Program-made: the position numbers and the translations under genes
NCBI RefSeq assembly: GCF_007678255.1
Contig: NZ_VEED01000002.1
Coordinates: 310,001 to 374,000 of the forward strand
Source: Bacillus sp. X1(2014)
Lineage (GTDB): Bacteria > Bacillota > Bacilli > Bacillales_B > DSM-18226
Direction of reading: 5' to 3'
Length of the DNA stretch: 64,000 nucleotides
The notes under the pieces: generated by a model
Database searches by the model: none
What the model was told of the DNA's origin: nothing
What the model saw: the letters and a program-made list of their open reading frames with translations, nothing else
In this document: piece by piece, positions 27,279-36,051 of the stretch
Numbering within the stretch: position 1 is the first letter of the stretch
Layout of the letters: the number at the start of each line of letters is the position of its first letter

Positions 27279-28385
27279 TTAAGAATGAATGACACCAGGT
27301 AACATTCCATTCCCTATTTCGTCAGCGCGGCGAACAGCATCAATTACCATTTCAGGTGAGACCTCAAATGGCATATTTGCCATATCCTCGATGGTAACAG
27401 TAATTTCCCCAAACTTCTGCCACTGACTTTCTGTTAAGTTCGTTATTCCCATTTGCTTTAAAGTAAATGGAAGTTCTACTTCCTGATAATAATTTATTAA
27501 CTTTTTCAATTCGTCCTCGCTGGTATTCTCCATACACAACTGTGCAAGGATCCCAAAGGCAACAATTTCCCCATGATAGGTATGATGTACTTCAGGAAAA
27601 ATCGTTAACCCAGAATAAATCGCATGGGCTCCTGCTGTTCGGCAATCATCCCCGCCATACCCACTGACACTGCCACTGACCAAAATAATGGTATCAATGA
27701 CATCTTCTAACTCTTTTGTCACTGTTTGGGTTCGAACAGATGTGACAGCTTTTTTCCCAATATGAAGCAGCGTTTGATAAACCTGTCCCGCGATCGCAAC
27801 AGCCGTCTGATTTAATATGTTAGGCGTCGCTTTTTTCACTGAGGATTTGGTCTCAAACCATTTTGCCAATGTATCTCCAATACCTGCGATTAAAAAGCGT
27901 ACCGGTGCGTTCAGGATGATTTCCGAATCGACTAAGACTAATTCAGGTGCCTTCGACTTTCGTTCAATCCCAATAAATTCACCATCATTACTATATAGGA
28001 TGGTAATAGGCGTAGCTGCTGCACAGGTTGCTGCGATGGTTGGGATGGCTATTAACGGTTTGTTAAGTTGATAGGCAACAGCTTTTACTGTATCAATGGC
28101 TTTGCCTCCACCAGTCGTAATAAGAACATCAATCTGTTTATCCTTTAAGTCGGCTACTAATCGATCGATATTCTCCTGAGATGATTCACCACCATACCAA
28201 AGCGAATGTTTTAATAAAATCTCGTGTTCTGACAAACTCTTTCTTAATGTATCTTCTACCAGTCCTCTACTAATCTGGCCTCCAATAAGAGCGGCTGTTT
28301 TTCCAAATTTTTTTATGTACCTACCCGCGTCTTCTAGTAAACCACTATTTCTAATATATTGAGCTGGTCCCACCGTTACTTTCAT
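27279..28385 (-). CDS. iron-containing alcohol dehydrogenase, GldA/HcxA-like
   Basis: A 368-residue group III metal-dependent alcohol dehydrogenase. The NAD-binding loop is TTGGGKAIDTVKAVA; metal ligands lie in AGIGDTLAKWFE (Asp), GAHAIYSGL (His) and HTYHGEIVAFG (His). This resembles glycerol dehydrogenase and E. coli hydroxycarboxylate dehydrogenase HcxA. The start is taken as the ATG at 28385 because it directly follows GGGGTGTAAT. It is the first gene of the sigma-54 operon and would interconvert the aldehyde or keto product made by the aminotransferase (inference). Confidence 0.85.
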   Translation of the reverse strand: MKVTVGPAQYIRNSGLLEDAGRYIKKFGKTAALIGGQISRGLVEDTLRKSLSEHEILLKHSLWYGGESSQENIDRLVADLKDKQIDVLITTGGGKAIDTVKAVAYQLNKPLIAIPTIAATCAAATPITILYSNDGEFIGIERKSKAPELVLVDSEIILNAPVRFLIAGIGDTLAKWFETKSSVKKATPNILNQTAVAIAGQVYQTLLHIGKKAVTSVRTQTVTKELEDVIDTIILVSGSVSGYGGDDCRTAGAHAIYSGLTIFPEVHHTYHGEIVAFGILAQLCMENTSEDELKKLINYYQEVELPFTLKQMGITNLTESQWQKFGEITVTIEDMANMPFEVSPEMVIDAVRRADEIGNGMLPGVIHS

Positions 28386-28672
28386 ATTACACCCCAAATC
28401 CCTTATAAATTATTTAAAAATGAATAATATTCTATAAATATAAATACTTGTCAACTTTATGTCAATATATTTTCTTAATTTTCTATTATCAAGTAAAAAT
28501 ACAATTATAACTATAAAAATACATAAAATATACTATTTAGAAATATTACCTTATATTATTGTTGTATAAATATAACCAATCACCTTTCTTTTCGCCTTGA
28601 AATTACCCCCTTTTGATCAGGATTTCGATGCTTATGTGGTCGCTTTGTTTGTGTCTCACACCTAAATAATTA

Positions 28673-28688
28673 TGCAAGTTTTATGCCA
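28673..28688 (-). promoter_or_regulatory. sigma-54 (SigL) promoter
   Basis: The minus strand reads TGGCAT-AAAAC-TTGCA, which matches the sigma-54 consensus TGGCAC-N5-TTGCW at 10 of 11 defined positions. The GG and GC dinucleotides are exactly 10 nt apart. Expected transcript start near 28662, leaving a leader of about 276 nt before the first gene. The rest of the gap 28386-28672 is AT-rich with no gene seen. The promoter begins 3 bp after the stop of the sigma-54 activator gene. Confidence 0.85.
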
Positions 28689-28691
28689 GTT

Positions 28692-30071
28692 TTAATCTAT
28701 TCCGTATTTTCTGAGCTTTCTAAACACAGAAGGCTGACTTATCCCTAATGCTTTTGCCATGTCTATTGTTGTTTTATATTGTTTCCTAGTCTTAAGTAAC
28801 ACTTGCTTTTCCACACTATCAAGAATCTCATTCAATGAACGATTATTGTCATCAACAGACGTCTCAGGATGATAAGATCTTCGAAAATGAGGCGGCAGGT
28901 TTTCGATTTCAATTAGTTGTTTCGGAGAAGTAACTACCAGTCTTTCAATTAAATTGATTAATTCTCTAACATTTCCCCTCCACTCTTGTGTAAATAGCAG
29001 ATGCAAAACACCTTCATCAAGGCTTCGTTCACGGTGATACTTTTTAGAAAAATACGTTAAAAAGTGTTCAATTAACGGGATGATATCGGTTGATCGCTTT
29101 CTTAATGGCGGGATGGTAATGGGTACAACATTTAAACGGAAGTAAAGGTCATGTCTAAAGATTTTTTCTTCCACTGCTTTCTCTAGGTCTCTATTTGTTG
29201 CGGCAAGAATACGAAAGTCAACGGTTCGCAGCTTCGTTCCACCAACACGGTAAAATTGCTTTTCCTGAATGAATTTGAGGATTTTCACTTGATTGGCTAA
29301 CGATAACTCACCAATTTCATCTAAAAATAAGGTTCCGCCTTCTGCAAGCTCTGCTAGCCCGATCTTGCCCTTTGAATGAGCCCCAGTAAATGCCCCTGTC
29401 TCATATCCGAAAAACTCTGCCTCAAACAGCGCTTCGGGGATCGCACCGCAGTTTACCTCGATAAAAGGACCGTCTTTCCGAGAACTTTTTTTATGAATGA
29501 ACTTCGCAATATGTGTTTTCCCAACACCGGTTTCGCCCAGCAGCAACACATTAACATCAATTTCAGCCACTTGCAGGGCGAGTTGAAGTACTTTTTTCAT
29601 TTCCGTACTCGTTGCAATCATTCCGTCTGAATCAAATTGAAGATTTCTTAGCATTTCCAGTTCACTTTTCACTCGTTCCATTTCGTCTTCGATGTTCGTT
29701 AAGTATTTTTTCATGTTAAGTAACTCGGTAACATCATGTGAATAACTGACGATTCGTACCAAATTATTGTTATGATCAAAGACAGGTATCCCGGTTACAA
29801 GCAACTTATCCCCGTTATTAGTTGTTTGAACCAGGGTTATTTTCTTTTTTTCTTTAATAACCAACGGCGTCAAAATCGGTGTAAAAACCCCTTCTTTTTC
29901 GAGTTCATAAACGGACCGGCCGACCATTTCATTGGACTTCATATTATAGATTCCTTCGGTTGCTTCACTTACCTTCAAAATAATCCCATCTGTGTCGGTA
30001 ACTAAAATATCGTCCTGTAATGAATGAAGGATGGCCTCACTTTCATTCCAAACTTTTTTTTCATCACTCAC
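28692..30071 (-). CDS. sigma-54-dependent activator with PAS domain
   Basis: A 459-residue enhancer-binding protein. A PAS sensor is at about 12-120, a coiled-coil linker near 120-150, then the AAA+ domain with Walker A GETGVGKTH (about 179-187), the sigma-54-contacting GAFTGA loop (226-231), Walker B GGTLFLDEIGEL, and sensor segments. The Fis-like helix-turn-helix is at the C-terminus (TTIDMAKALGISQPSVFRKLRKYG). No receiver domain is present, so a ligand or redox signal through PAS is likely. The start is GTG 30071 after GGGAGGAG; an in-frame TTG at 30101 is within the ribosome region. It adjoins the sigma-54 promoter of the downstream operon, its probable target. Confidence 0.9.
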   Translation of the reverse strand: MSDEKKVWNESEAILHSLQDDILVTDTDGIILKVSEATEGIYNMKSNEMVGRSVYELEKEGVFTPILTPLVIKEKKKITLVQTTNNGDKLLVTGIPVFDHNNNLVRIVSYSHDVTELLNMKKYLTNIEDEMERVKSELEMLRNLQFDSDGMIATSTEMKKVLQLALQVAEIDVNVLLLGETGVGKTHIAKFIHKKSSRKDGPFIEVNCGAIPEALFEAEFFGYETGAFTGAHSKGKIGLAELAEGGTLFLDEIGELSLANQVKILKFIQEKQFYRVGGTKLRTVDFRILAATNRDLEKAVEEKIFRHDLYFRLNVVPITIPPLRKRSTDIIPLIEHFLTYFSKKYHRERSLDEGVLHLLFTQEWRGNVRELINLIERLVVTSPKQLIEIENLPPHFRRSYHPETSVDDNNRSLNEILDSVEKQVLLKTRKQYKTTIDMAKALGISQPSVFRKLRKYGID

Positions 30072-30320
30072 AAATTCTCCTCCCTTCTCGAACTTAGCCA
30101 AGCAATATTTTATTCATTTTTGAATAGAAAATAAGGCAAACTTCTTGATAGTACAGTTATATCAGATAATTGATAAAATTTATACTTTTTTGAATAAATT
30201 ATTCGATTTTGTATAATTAAAATCTTTCATCTGAAATTGAAGAGGCAATAAGTACTGAATTAAAGGCATGTAGTGGATTCACATTCGTAGTGAAAACTTC
30301 ATAAGAGACATACTATTACG

Positions 30321-30471
30321 CTATGATTACCGCTATGACCAATAAATTAATATAACGGGCATCATACGAACTCTTCGGTTCCCTCCAAGACCAAAAATTC
30401 GGTGTAATGGGCATCATACTCTCTCTATGATTACCGCTAAGGCCGAAAATTCGGTGTAACGGGCATCATAC
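30321..30471. repeat. tandem palindromic repeat array B (3 x 47 bp, 5-bp spacers)
   Basis: Units at 30321-30367, 30373-30419 and 30425-30471, with spacers GAACT and TCTCT. The third and fullest unit runs from CTATGATTACCG to CGGGCATCATAC and contains a nested CCGAAAATTCGG palindrome. The second unit has a degraded left arm. It is related to array A in the same orientation, with the same length and period. The gap 30072-30580 holds this array and nothing else that I could identify as a gene. Confidence 0.9.
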
Positions 30472-30580
30472 TCTCTCTTTGCTTTTTTGGATGAGACCGT
30501 TTGGGTTCAGTTGCCTTTTTTTATGATAAAATAGCAATATGACAAACGATGAAAATATCTTAAATGAGGGTGAATGAATC

Positions 30581-31258
30581 TTGAATAATAGAATTGCTTT
30601 ATCGTGGAGTGGCGGGAAGGATTGTTGTATGGCCTTAGATACCCTAATTTCGCAGGGATTTGAAGTGGTTTCCTTGGTTACAACTGTGCCTAAAGAAATA
30701 GGACGGACATTTGGTCATGGTGAGCGAACAGAAATGATTAAACTACAAGGTGAAGCTCTAAACATACCGGTTCATTTTATTGAATGTACATACGAAAACT
30801 ATACAAGTCAATTTGTCAACGCAGTGGAATACTTGAAAATTCAATTGAGTGTCACGGGAATCGCTTACGGAGATCTTTATTTAGACGAACATCGGGAATG
30901 GGGAGAAAAAGTCGCAGCCGCTGCAGATGTCGAGCCCCTGTATCCATTATGGATGAAAAAAGAAGAAGCCTTACAATCTTTAGGTGAGTTTGTCCAATCG
31001 GGTTATGAAGCAATTGTGATTCGAGTACGGGAGGATGTTCTAAATGACACCTGGCTTGGTAGAATTGTAGATGAGACCTTCCTGCGAGATGTACAAAAGA
31101 CTACTATTTGTCCGATGGGAGAAGCAGGTGAATATCATACTTTTGTCTATGATGGACCTCTATTTTCAAGAAGAATTCAATTGGAACAAGGAGAATTAAT
31201 CCAGCTGGAAGCGACAAAGAAACTTGAATTTAAGAGTTATAGCTTAATGGAGCGTTAA
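30581..31258 (+). CDS. Dph6-related PP-loop ATPase
   Basis: A 225-residue protein of the diphthine--ammonia ligase/MJ0570 family. The N-terminus holds the PP-loop SWSGGKDCCMALD (ATP pyrophosphatase signature), and the C-terminal half has the conserved GEAGEYHTFVYDGP. In eukaryotes and archaea this family amidates diphthine on EF2; bacteria lack diphthamide, so the bacterial role is unknown and the target amide is unidentified. The TTG start follows GAGGGTG. Confidence 0.82.
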   Translation: MNNRIALSWSGGKDCCMALDTLISQGFEVVSLVTTVPKEIGRTFGHGERTEMIKLQGEALNIPVHFIECTYENYTSQFVNAVEYLKIQLSVTGIAYGDLYLDEHREWGEKVAAAADVEPLYPLWMKKEEALQSLGEFVQSGYEAIVIRVREDVLNDTWLGRIVDETFLRDVQKTTICPMGEAGEYHTFVYDGPLFSRRIQLEQGELIQLEATKKLEFKSYSLMER

Positions 31259-31280
31259 GACCAAGATATGGGTTAAAAAT

Positions 31281-31306
31281 AACAAAAGGGGGGTGCCCCC
31301 TTTGTT
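31281..31306. terminator. bidirectional terminator between convergent genes
   Basis: ACAAAAGGGGG / CCCCCTTTGT with a short loop; T-rich on one side and A-rich on the other, serving the Dph6-like gene and the catalase gene. Confidence 0.82.
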
Positions 31307-31319
31307 ATTTCGACCACTA

Positions 31320-32888
31320 TTAATACGGATCGGAAGGTTCCCCCATTTCCTGAGCTTGTTTCACAGCATCTTCCATTTTTGAATCTACAGTTTTTCCAGC
31401 TTCCTTTATCCCTTCTGCAATTCTCTTTCCATAATCAGGATCACATTGTGTCAGCATATCCACCATACGGTCTTGGATTTCTTTTCGACAAGAAGCAAGT
31501 GCTCCCGATAAGTTTGAAATTAATTCATTCTTCTCCCAGTCGTTAAATCGCCGGTAGGTTTCACCAGCTTGACCAAAGTTATTCTCACGCGAGATTCGTT
31601 CTCTCACTAGGTTTCCTTCCACATGTGGCTGATGTTCTTGACCTGGGTTCTTCGCTTCTTTTAAACCACCAATAAGGGATGGTTCATAATTAACATGAGG
31701 ATTTTTTAACTTACCGAAATCCTGTCTATAATCCATTTGGCCCCCGTCTTGGTTTGTCGCAACATGTGTTTTCGGTCGATTAATAGGCAGCTGTAAGTAG
31801 TTGGTTCCGACCCGATACCGCTGGGTATCAGAATAAGAGTAGGTCCGCCCCTGTAATAATTTATCATCGGAGAAATCAAGGCCATCTACGAGCACACCAG
31901 TGCCAAAAGCGACTTGTTCCACTTCGGAAAAGTAATTTTCCGGATTTTTATTTAAGACCATTTTCCCAACCTTATGCCATGGAAAATCTTCTTTATACCA
32001 CAGCTTAGTCGGATCGAGTGGATCGAAATCCAGTTCCGGATGCTCTCCATCTTCCATGATTTGAACATAAAGTTCCCATTCTGGATAATCACCTTTTTCA
32101 ATCGCTTCATATAAGTCTTGAGTCGCATGACTATAATTCTTGCTTTGAATTTCATCTGCTTCTTGTTGACTAAGATTTTTTATTCCTTGTTTTGGCTCCC
32201 AATGATATTTAACGAGAACCGCTTTACCCTCTTCATTCACCCACTTATACGCATGCACACCTGAGCCTTGCATTTGCCGGTAGTTTGCCGGAATCCCCCA
32301 CGGAGAAAATACAAAGGTAACCATATGCATGGATTCCGGGGTTTGACATAAAAAATCAAACATCCTCTCCGGATCTGACAGGTTCGTGACCGGACTAGGC
32401 TTAAAGGAATGGACCATATCGGGGAATTTTAATGGATCTCTGATAAAAAATATCTTTAAGTTATTCCCTACTAAATCCCAGTTTCCATCCTCTGTATAAA
32501 ATTTAATCGCAAATCCTCTTGGGTCGCGTAATGTTTCTGGTGAATGCCCGCCATGAACAACGGACGAAAAACGTACAAATACAGGTGTTTGTTTTTCAGT
32601 ATTCGTAAACACCTTTGCCCTCGTATATTTTGAAATCGGTTCTCCATTAATCGTTCCGTAGGACTCAAAATATCCATGAGCCCCGGCACCGCGCGCATGA
32701 ACGATGCGTTCTGGAATTTTTTCTCGGTCAAAATGGCTGATTTTTTCTAAAAAATCATAATTCTCTAACGTTATAGGTCCGTGGTTTCCAACAGTTCGAA
32801 CATTTTGGTTATCTGTTACAGGGTGTCCTTGACGATTGGTTAATATTTCTTCAGAATTGTCATTATCTCCATTTACTTGATTAACCAT
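31320..32888 (-). CDS. katA: heme catalase, small-subunit type
   Basis: A 522-residue monofunctional catalase that breaks down hydrogen peroxide. The catalytic His64 is in [12 protein letters not shown]; the distal Asn lies near [13 protein letters not shown]; and the proximal heme Tyr is in [20 protein letters not shown]/heme-binding segments [13 protein letters not shown] and [10 protein letters not shown] are present. The start follows AAAGGAGG. No clear PerR box was seen in the 5' region; peroxide control is expected from related genes but is not demonstrated here. The symbol is a family name. Confidence 0.96.
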   Translation of the reverse strand: MVNQVNGDNDNSEEILTNRQGHPVTDNQNVRTVGNHGPITLENYDFLEKISHFDREKIPERIVHARGAGAHGYFESYGTINGEPISKYTRAKVFTNTEKQTPVFVRFSSVVHGGHSPETLRDPRGFAIKFYTEDGNWDLVGNNLKIFFIRDPLKFPDMVHSFKPSPVTNLSDPERMFDFLCQTPESMHMVTFVFSPWGIPANYRQMQGSGVHAYKWVNEEGKAVLVKYHWEPKQGIKNLSQQEADEIQSKNYSHATQDLYEAIEKGDYPEWELYVQIMEDGEHPELDFDPLDPTKLWYKEDFPWHKVGKMVLNKNPENYFSEVEQVAFGTGVLVDGLDFSDDKLLQGRTYSYSDTQRYRVGTNYLQLPINRPKTHVATNQDGGQMDYRQDFGKLKNPHVNYEPSLIGGLKEAKNPGQEHQPHVEGNLVRERISRENNFGQAGETYRRFNDWEKNELISNLSGALASCRKEIQDRMVDMLTQCDPDYGKRIAEGIKEAGKTVDSKMEDAVKQAQEMGEPSDPY

Positions 32889-33091
32889 TTATAAACCTCC
32901 TTTTTTTACCTTTGTAAGTATTTCCAAAAGCTGATGATCTATGTAAAAACTTCCAGTCCTCACAACAAGTTTGATATCTTTAAAATTTTAATTTAATGAT
33001 GTGCTTTGATATGATAAACGGTAAGTTAAATCCTTACAATAAAAGGAGAACCTAAATTTATTTTAAAAATATGAACATAAGGGTGCCATCC

Positions 33092-34456
33092 ATGAAAAAA
33101 TATACACAAGTATTCCAGGGGACTGCTTTTACCAGCAAGTCACCAAAAGAAATCCAACTATTAAAAGATCATCTTTTCTGTATTAATGAGAATGGTATGA
33201 TTGAAAAAGTCGTTTCCTCAGAAGAGGCTGACTACCTGCCTTTATTAGATGCTTATCAAGAGGAGGAAAACTTTCATCGCTTAGCTGAAGGTCGATATTT
33301 CTTACCTGGATTTGTCGATTTACATGTACATGCTCCGCAATGGGCTCAGTCTGGAACGGCATTAGATATTCCACTCTATGATTGGTTAAACACCTATACC
33401 TTCCCTCTTGAGTCGAAATTTTCGGATTTAGATTTCGCAAAAGATGTTTACGAAGATGTCGTTAGCACCCTACTCGCAAACGGAACAACTACGGCACTTT
33501 ATTTCGCTACTGTACATAAAGAAGCAAGTTTATTACTAGCAGAAATTTGCGCTGAAAAAGGGCAGCGCGGACTAGTCGGAAAAGTTGTGATGGATAATCC
33601 TGAACAAAATCCAGATTATTATCGTGACATTGATACACAAACGGCCATAGCTGACACTGAGGAATTTATTTTAGCAGTAAATAAATTAGCAAAGAGCACG
33701 AAACAAGGTGTTTATCCTGTTGTAACCCCACGTTTTATACCTAGTTGCACGGATGATGCCTTAAAAGGTTTAGGAGAATTAGCTGAAAAACATGGAACGT
33801 ATGTGCAATCGCACTGTAGTGAAAGTGATTGGGAGCATGGTTATGTTAAGGAGCGCTTCGGTAAGAATGATGCGTTTGCTTTACATCAATTTGGTTTATT
33901 AGGCGAAAAGTCGGTTATGGCGCATTGTAATTTCTTAGATGATGAAGACGCCGAATTATTCGCAGCCACAGGTACTGCTGTATGCCATTGTCCCATCTCT
34001 AATGCTTATTTCGCCAATAGTGTTATACCCATCGCACATTTGCTTTCCAAAGGAGTTGAAATTGGTTTAGGAACCGACCTTTCTGGAGGTTTTTCACCCA
34101 GCCTTTTTGATAATGTGAGACAAGCAGTGATTGTTTCTAGAATGTTAGAAGATGGCGTGGACAGCACTCTTTCTGCTGAGGAACGTGGTATAGCTAATTC
34201 ACGCATCACAATTAATGAAGCGTTCTATTTAGCAACAGCTGGTGGCGGAGAAAGTTTAAATTTGCCGATCGGCCGCTTGGAGGAAAACTACGCTTGGGAT
34301 GTACAAATCATTGATACGTCAGTTACATACGCAAAACTCCCTATTTATCATGCAAATGAAGATTTACATGATAAATTTCAAAAAATTATGTATCTAGTAA
34401 CCCCTGAAAACATCCGTGAAGTTTGGGTACAAGGAGTAAAAGTTCATTCCCGTTAA
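33092..34456 (+). CDS. guaD: guanine deaminase
   Basis: A 454-residue amidohydrolase that converts guanine to xanthine and ammonia. The zinc site is visible: HVH at residues 78-80 (DLHVHAPQW), HCSESDWEHG, MAHCNFL and the catalytic Asp in GLGTDLSGG. The product length and APQW after HVH match the long-type guanine deaminase. The ATG at 33092 follows AGGGTG; an in-frame ATG at 33071 has no ribosome site. It supplies nitrogen from purines, which fits the nearby purine genes. Confidence 0.92.
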   Translation: MKKYTQVFQGTAFTSKSPKEIQLLKDHLFCINENGMIEKVVSSEEADYLPLLDAYQEEENFHRLAEGRYFLPGFVDLHVHAPQWAQSGTALDIPLYDWLNTYTFPLESKFSDLDFAKDVYEDVVSTLLANGTTTALYFATVHKEASLLLAEICAEKGQRGLVGKVVMDNPEQNPDYYRDIDTQTAIADTEEFILAVNKLAKSTKQGVYPVVTPRFIPSCTDDALKGLGELAEKHGTYVQSHCSESDWEHGYVKERFGKNDAFALHQFGLLGEKSVMAHCNFLDDEDAELFAATGTAVCHCPISNAYFANSVIPIAHLLSKGVEIGLGTDLSGGFSPSLFDNVRQAVIVSRMLEDGVDSTLSAEERGIANSRITINEAFYLATAGGGESLNLPIGRLEENYAWDVQIIDTSVTYAKLPIYHANEDLHDKFQKIMYLVTPENIREVWVQGVKVHSR

Positions 34457-34473
34457 TGATCCTATAAAAAAAA

Positions 34474-34511
34474 GGGACAGGCATCAACCATTTAATGGGT
34501 TGCCTGTCACT
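34474..34511 (+). terminator. terminator after guanine deaminase
   Basis: GACAGGCA plus AACC pairs with GGGTTGCCTGTC, with a small bulge and short loop, followed by TTTTTTATTT. Confidence 0.8.
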
Positions 34512-34574
34512 TTTTTATTTATATTCTCTCAATTTAATTGAAGATGATATCTGAAAAAGATCTTGTCAATTAAT

Positions 34575-34997
34575 TTATTGCTCGGTATATTTTTTAAAGT
34601 TATCTAAAATCGCTTGCCAGCCGGCTTTTTGCATTTCAATTGGATTGGTGGTTTCCGCGTCAAAAGTTTCGATTACCTCTGTCTCGTTTCCTTGACCTTT
34701 AAAAGTAACAGCTACTTTTCTTCCATCCCCCATGGTATAAGAAATAACCTCGTTTACTTTCACTTCGTCATAAATTCCACCAAAATCAAAGCCAAAACTG
34801 CCATCCTTTGCTTCCATTCTTGTTAGGAATTTTCCGCCAACCTTTAAATCATTTTCCGCAACTGGCGTATGCCAGTCATCTGAAGCATTGTTCCATTGGG
34901 TGATGTGTTTTGGCTCTGTCCAATATTCCCACACTTTTGCTACTGGCGCATGAACAGTTGATTGAACAGTGATTTTTTCATTATTGCTTGTTGTCAT
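34575..34997 (-). CDS. SRPBCC (AHSA1-like) protein
   Basis: A 140-residue START/Bet v1-like fold protein of the AHSA1 family. The N-terminal STVHAPVAKVWEYWTEPKHITQWN, the central FDFGGIYDEVKVNEVI and the terminal GWQAILDNFKKYTEQ are typical. Such proteins bind hydrophobic ligands or assist unknown partners; their bacterial roles are mostly undefined. Cytosolic, no signal peptide. ATG start preceded by AGGCGGAAATT. Confidence 0.85.
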   Translation of the reverse strand: MTTSNNEKITVQSTVHAPVAKVWEYWTEPKHITQWNNASDDWHTPVAENDLKVGGKFLTRMEAKDGSFGFDFGGIYDEVKVNEVISYTMGDGRKVAVTFKGQGNETEVIETFDAETTNPIEMQKAGWQAILDNFKKYTEQ

Positions 34998-35138
34998 TTG
35001 AATTTCCGCCTTTCATCATATACTGAGTTTATTATTAGATTGAATTCCTTCATGATGTCACAAACCTGTTAATATCTTATCAACTCTCCCATGTAACCGC
35101 AATCACCAGTATTGATAAAGGAAAAACAATAAAACTAT

Positions 35139-35170
35139 AAAGCCAGAATGGGGTTGCCCATCCTGGCTTT
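35139..35170 (-). terminator. terminator of the folE operon
   Basis: AAAGCCAGAATGGG / CCCATCCTGGCTTT, 14 bp with one mismatch and a 4-nt loop, followed on the minus strand by ATAGTTTTATTG. Confidence 0.82.
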
Positions 35171-35177
35171 ATCACGT

Positions 35178-35190
35178 GGTGCCTGACACC
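35178..35190 (-). repeat. 13-bp dispersed motif, copy 3
   Basis: Reads GGTGTCAGGCACC on the minus strand, directly adjoining the CDGSH gene stop codon (35191-35193) and before the terminator hairpin. Confidence 0.85.
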
Positions 35191-35391
35191 TTATTCAGAG
35201 GCCCGTGGACTGCTTTCAAATCCTCCCTTTTTATGGGAACCGTCACAGAACGGCTTTTTGTTGGAAAGACCGCAACGGCAGAGATACACTTTTGCCTTCT
35301 TTGGATATTCCTTGCCCTCTGCATCGAAAATCTGAAAATCACCACTTACCTGCAATGGACCATTATCATTAATCTTAATTTGATTTTCCAT
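35191..35391 (-). CDS. CDGSH-type iron-sulfur protein
   Basis: A 66-residue protein with the CDGSH motif: Cys38, Cys40, Cys49 and His53 in YLCRCGLSNKKPFCDGSH, which bind a labile [2Fe-2S] cluster. The remaining N-terminal 30 residues are a beta-rich cap. Such proteins transfer electrons or clusters and sense redox state. The gene follows folE by 15 nt and a SufR-like regulator opens the operon, suggesting a shared iron-sulfur theme. There is no membrane helix, unlike mitoNEET. Confidence 0.9.
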   Translation of the reverse strand: MENQIKINDNGPLQVSGDFQIFDAEGKEYPKKAKVYLCRCGLSNKKPFCDGSHKKGGFESSPRASE

Positions 35392-35406
35392 TCATATCAC
35401 ATCTCC

Positions 35407-36045
35407 TCAGTTTTTTATTAATGAAAAAAATTCTGATCGTAAATCCCTTTCTGTACCAAATAGCCCATGCATGCTGGAGGTTGTGGTAGAAGTGGTGGAT
35501 TTTTTCGTTCCCCTGCTGCACATACACATATGCTTAGCTTCAACGACTACGATTGTTCCTTCTGGCTCCAAAACCTCTTCCATCGCAGCGGCGATTTGCG
35601 ATGTAAGCCGTTCTTGCACCTGAAATCTTTTCGCATACCCATCCACCATTCGACCAATTTTTGATAAGCCAGTGATTTTCTCATTTGGGATATAACCCAC
35701 ATGGGCCACGCCAAAAAACGGAGCGAAATGATGTTCACACATCGAAAAGAACTCAATATCCTTTACTAAAATCAGTCCCTTATGTTCAATATCAAACGTC
35801 TTTTCGAGATGGAGTTTGGGGTCCTCATGATAACCTTCGGTGTATTCAAGGAATGCTTTAAGTACCCTAAATGGGGTATCTTGCAGTCCATCTCGATCAG
35901 GATCATCCCCACACAGTTGAATTAATTGTCTAATCGCTGAAGTAAAAAAATTTACATCCATTAAATTTCGATGGGTTTCCTGTGCATGAGGTTTAAACAA
36001 ACTTGGGAACTTTTCAGTTAGTAAAAGATATTGATCACTAGTCAT
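35407..36045 (-). CDS. folE: GTP cyclohydrolase I
   Basis: A 212-residue enzyme that makes dihydroneopterin triphosphate from GTP. The zinc ligands are Cys103 and His106 in SMCEHHFAP and Cys174 in [31 protein letters not shown] carries the substrate-binding and catalytic residues. It is longer than the usual 190-residue housekeeping enzyme and has a 30-residue N-terminal extension, so it may be a second copy. It lies 6 nt after the SufR-like regulator and 15 nt before the CDGSH gene, forming an operon. Confidence 0.9.
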   Translation of the reverse strand: MTSDQYLLLTEKFPSLFKPHAQETHRNLMDVNFFTSAIRQLIQLCGDDPDRDGLQDTPFRVLKAFLEYTEGYHEDPKLHLEKTFDIEHKGLILVKDIEFFSMCEHHFAPFFGVAHVGYIPNEKITGLSKIGRMVDGYAKRFQVQERLTSQIAAAMEEVLEPEGTIVVVEAKHMCMCSRGTKKSTTSTTTSSMHGLFGTERDLRSEFFSLIKN

Positions 36046-36051
36046 TTCACA

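Noticed and set aside
26327..27292. Long open frame opposite the binding-lipoprotein gene (321 codons)
   Set aside because: It is a shadow frame of a clear lipoprotein gene, with no ribosome site or recognisable product.
30240..30320. A fourth, degraded unit before array B
   Set aside because: CATAC is visible at about 30309 but the spacing to unit 1 is wrong and the rest does not align.
32900..33070. PerR box upstream of katA
   Set aside because: TTAAAATTTTAATTT resembles the PerR consensus only in general AT content and matches too few positions.
33071..33091. Upstream ATG for guanine deaminase
   Set aside because: No ribosome site; the next in-frame ATG has AGGGTG at proper spacing.
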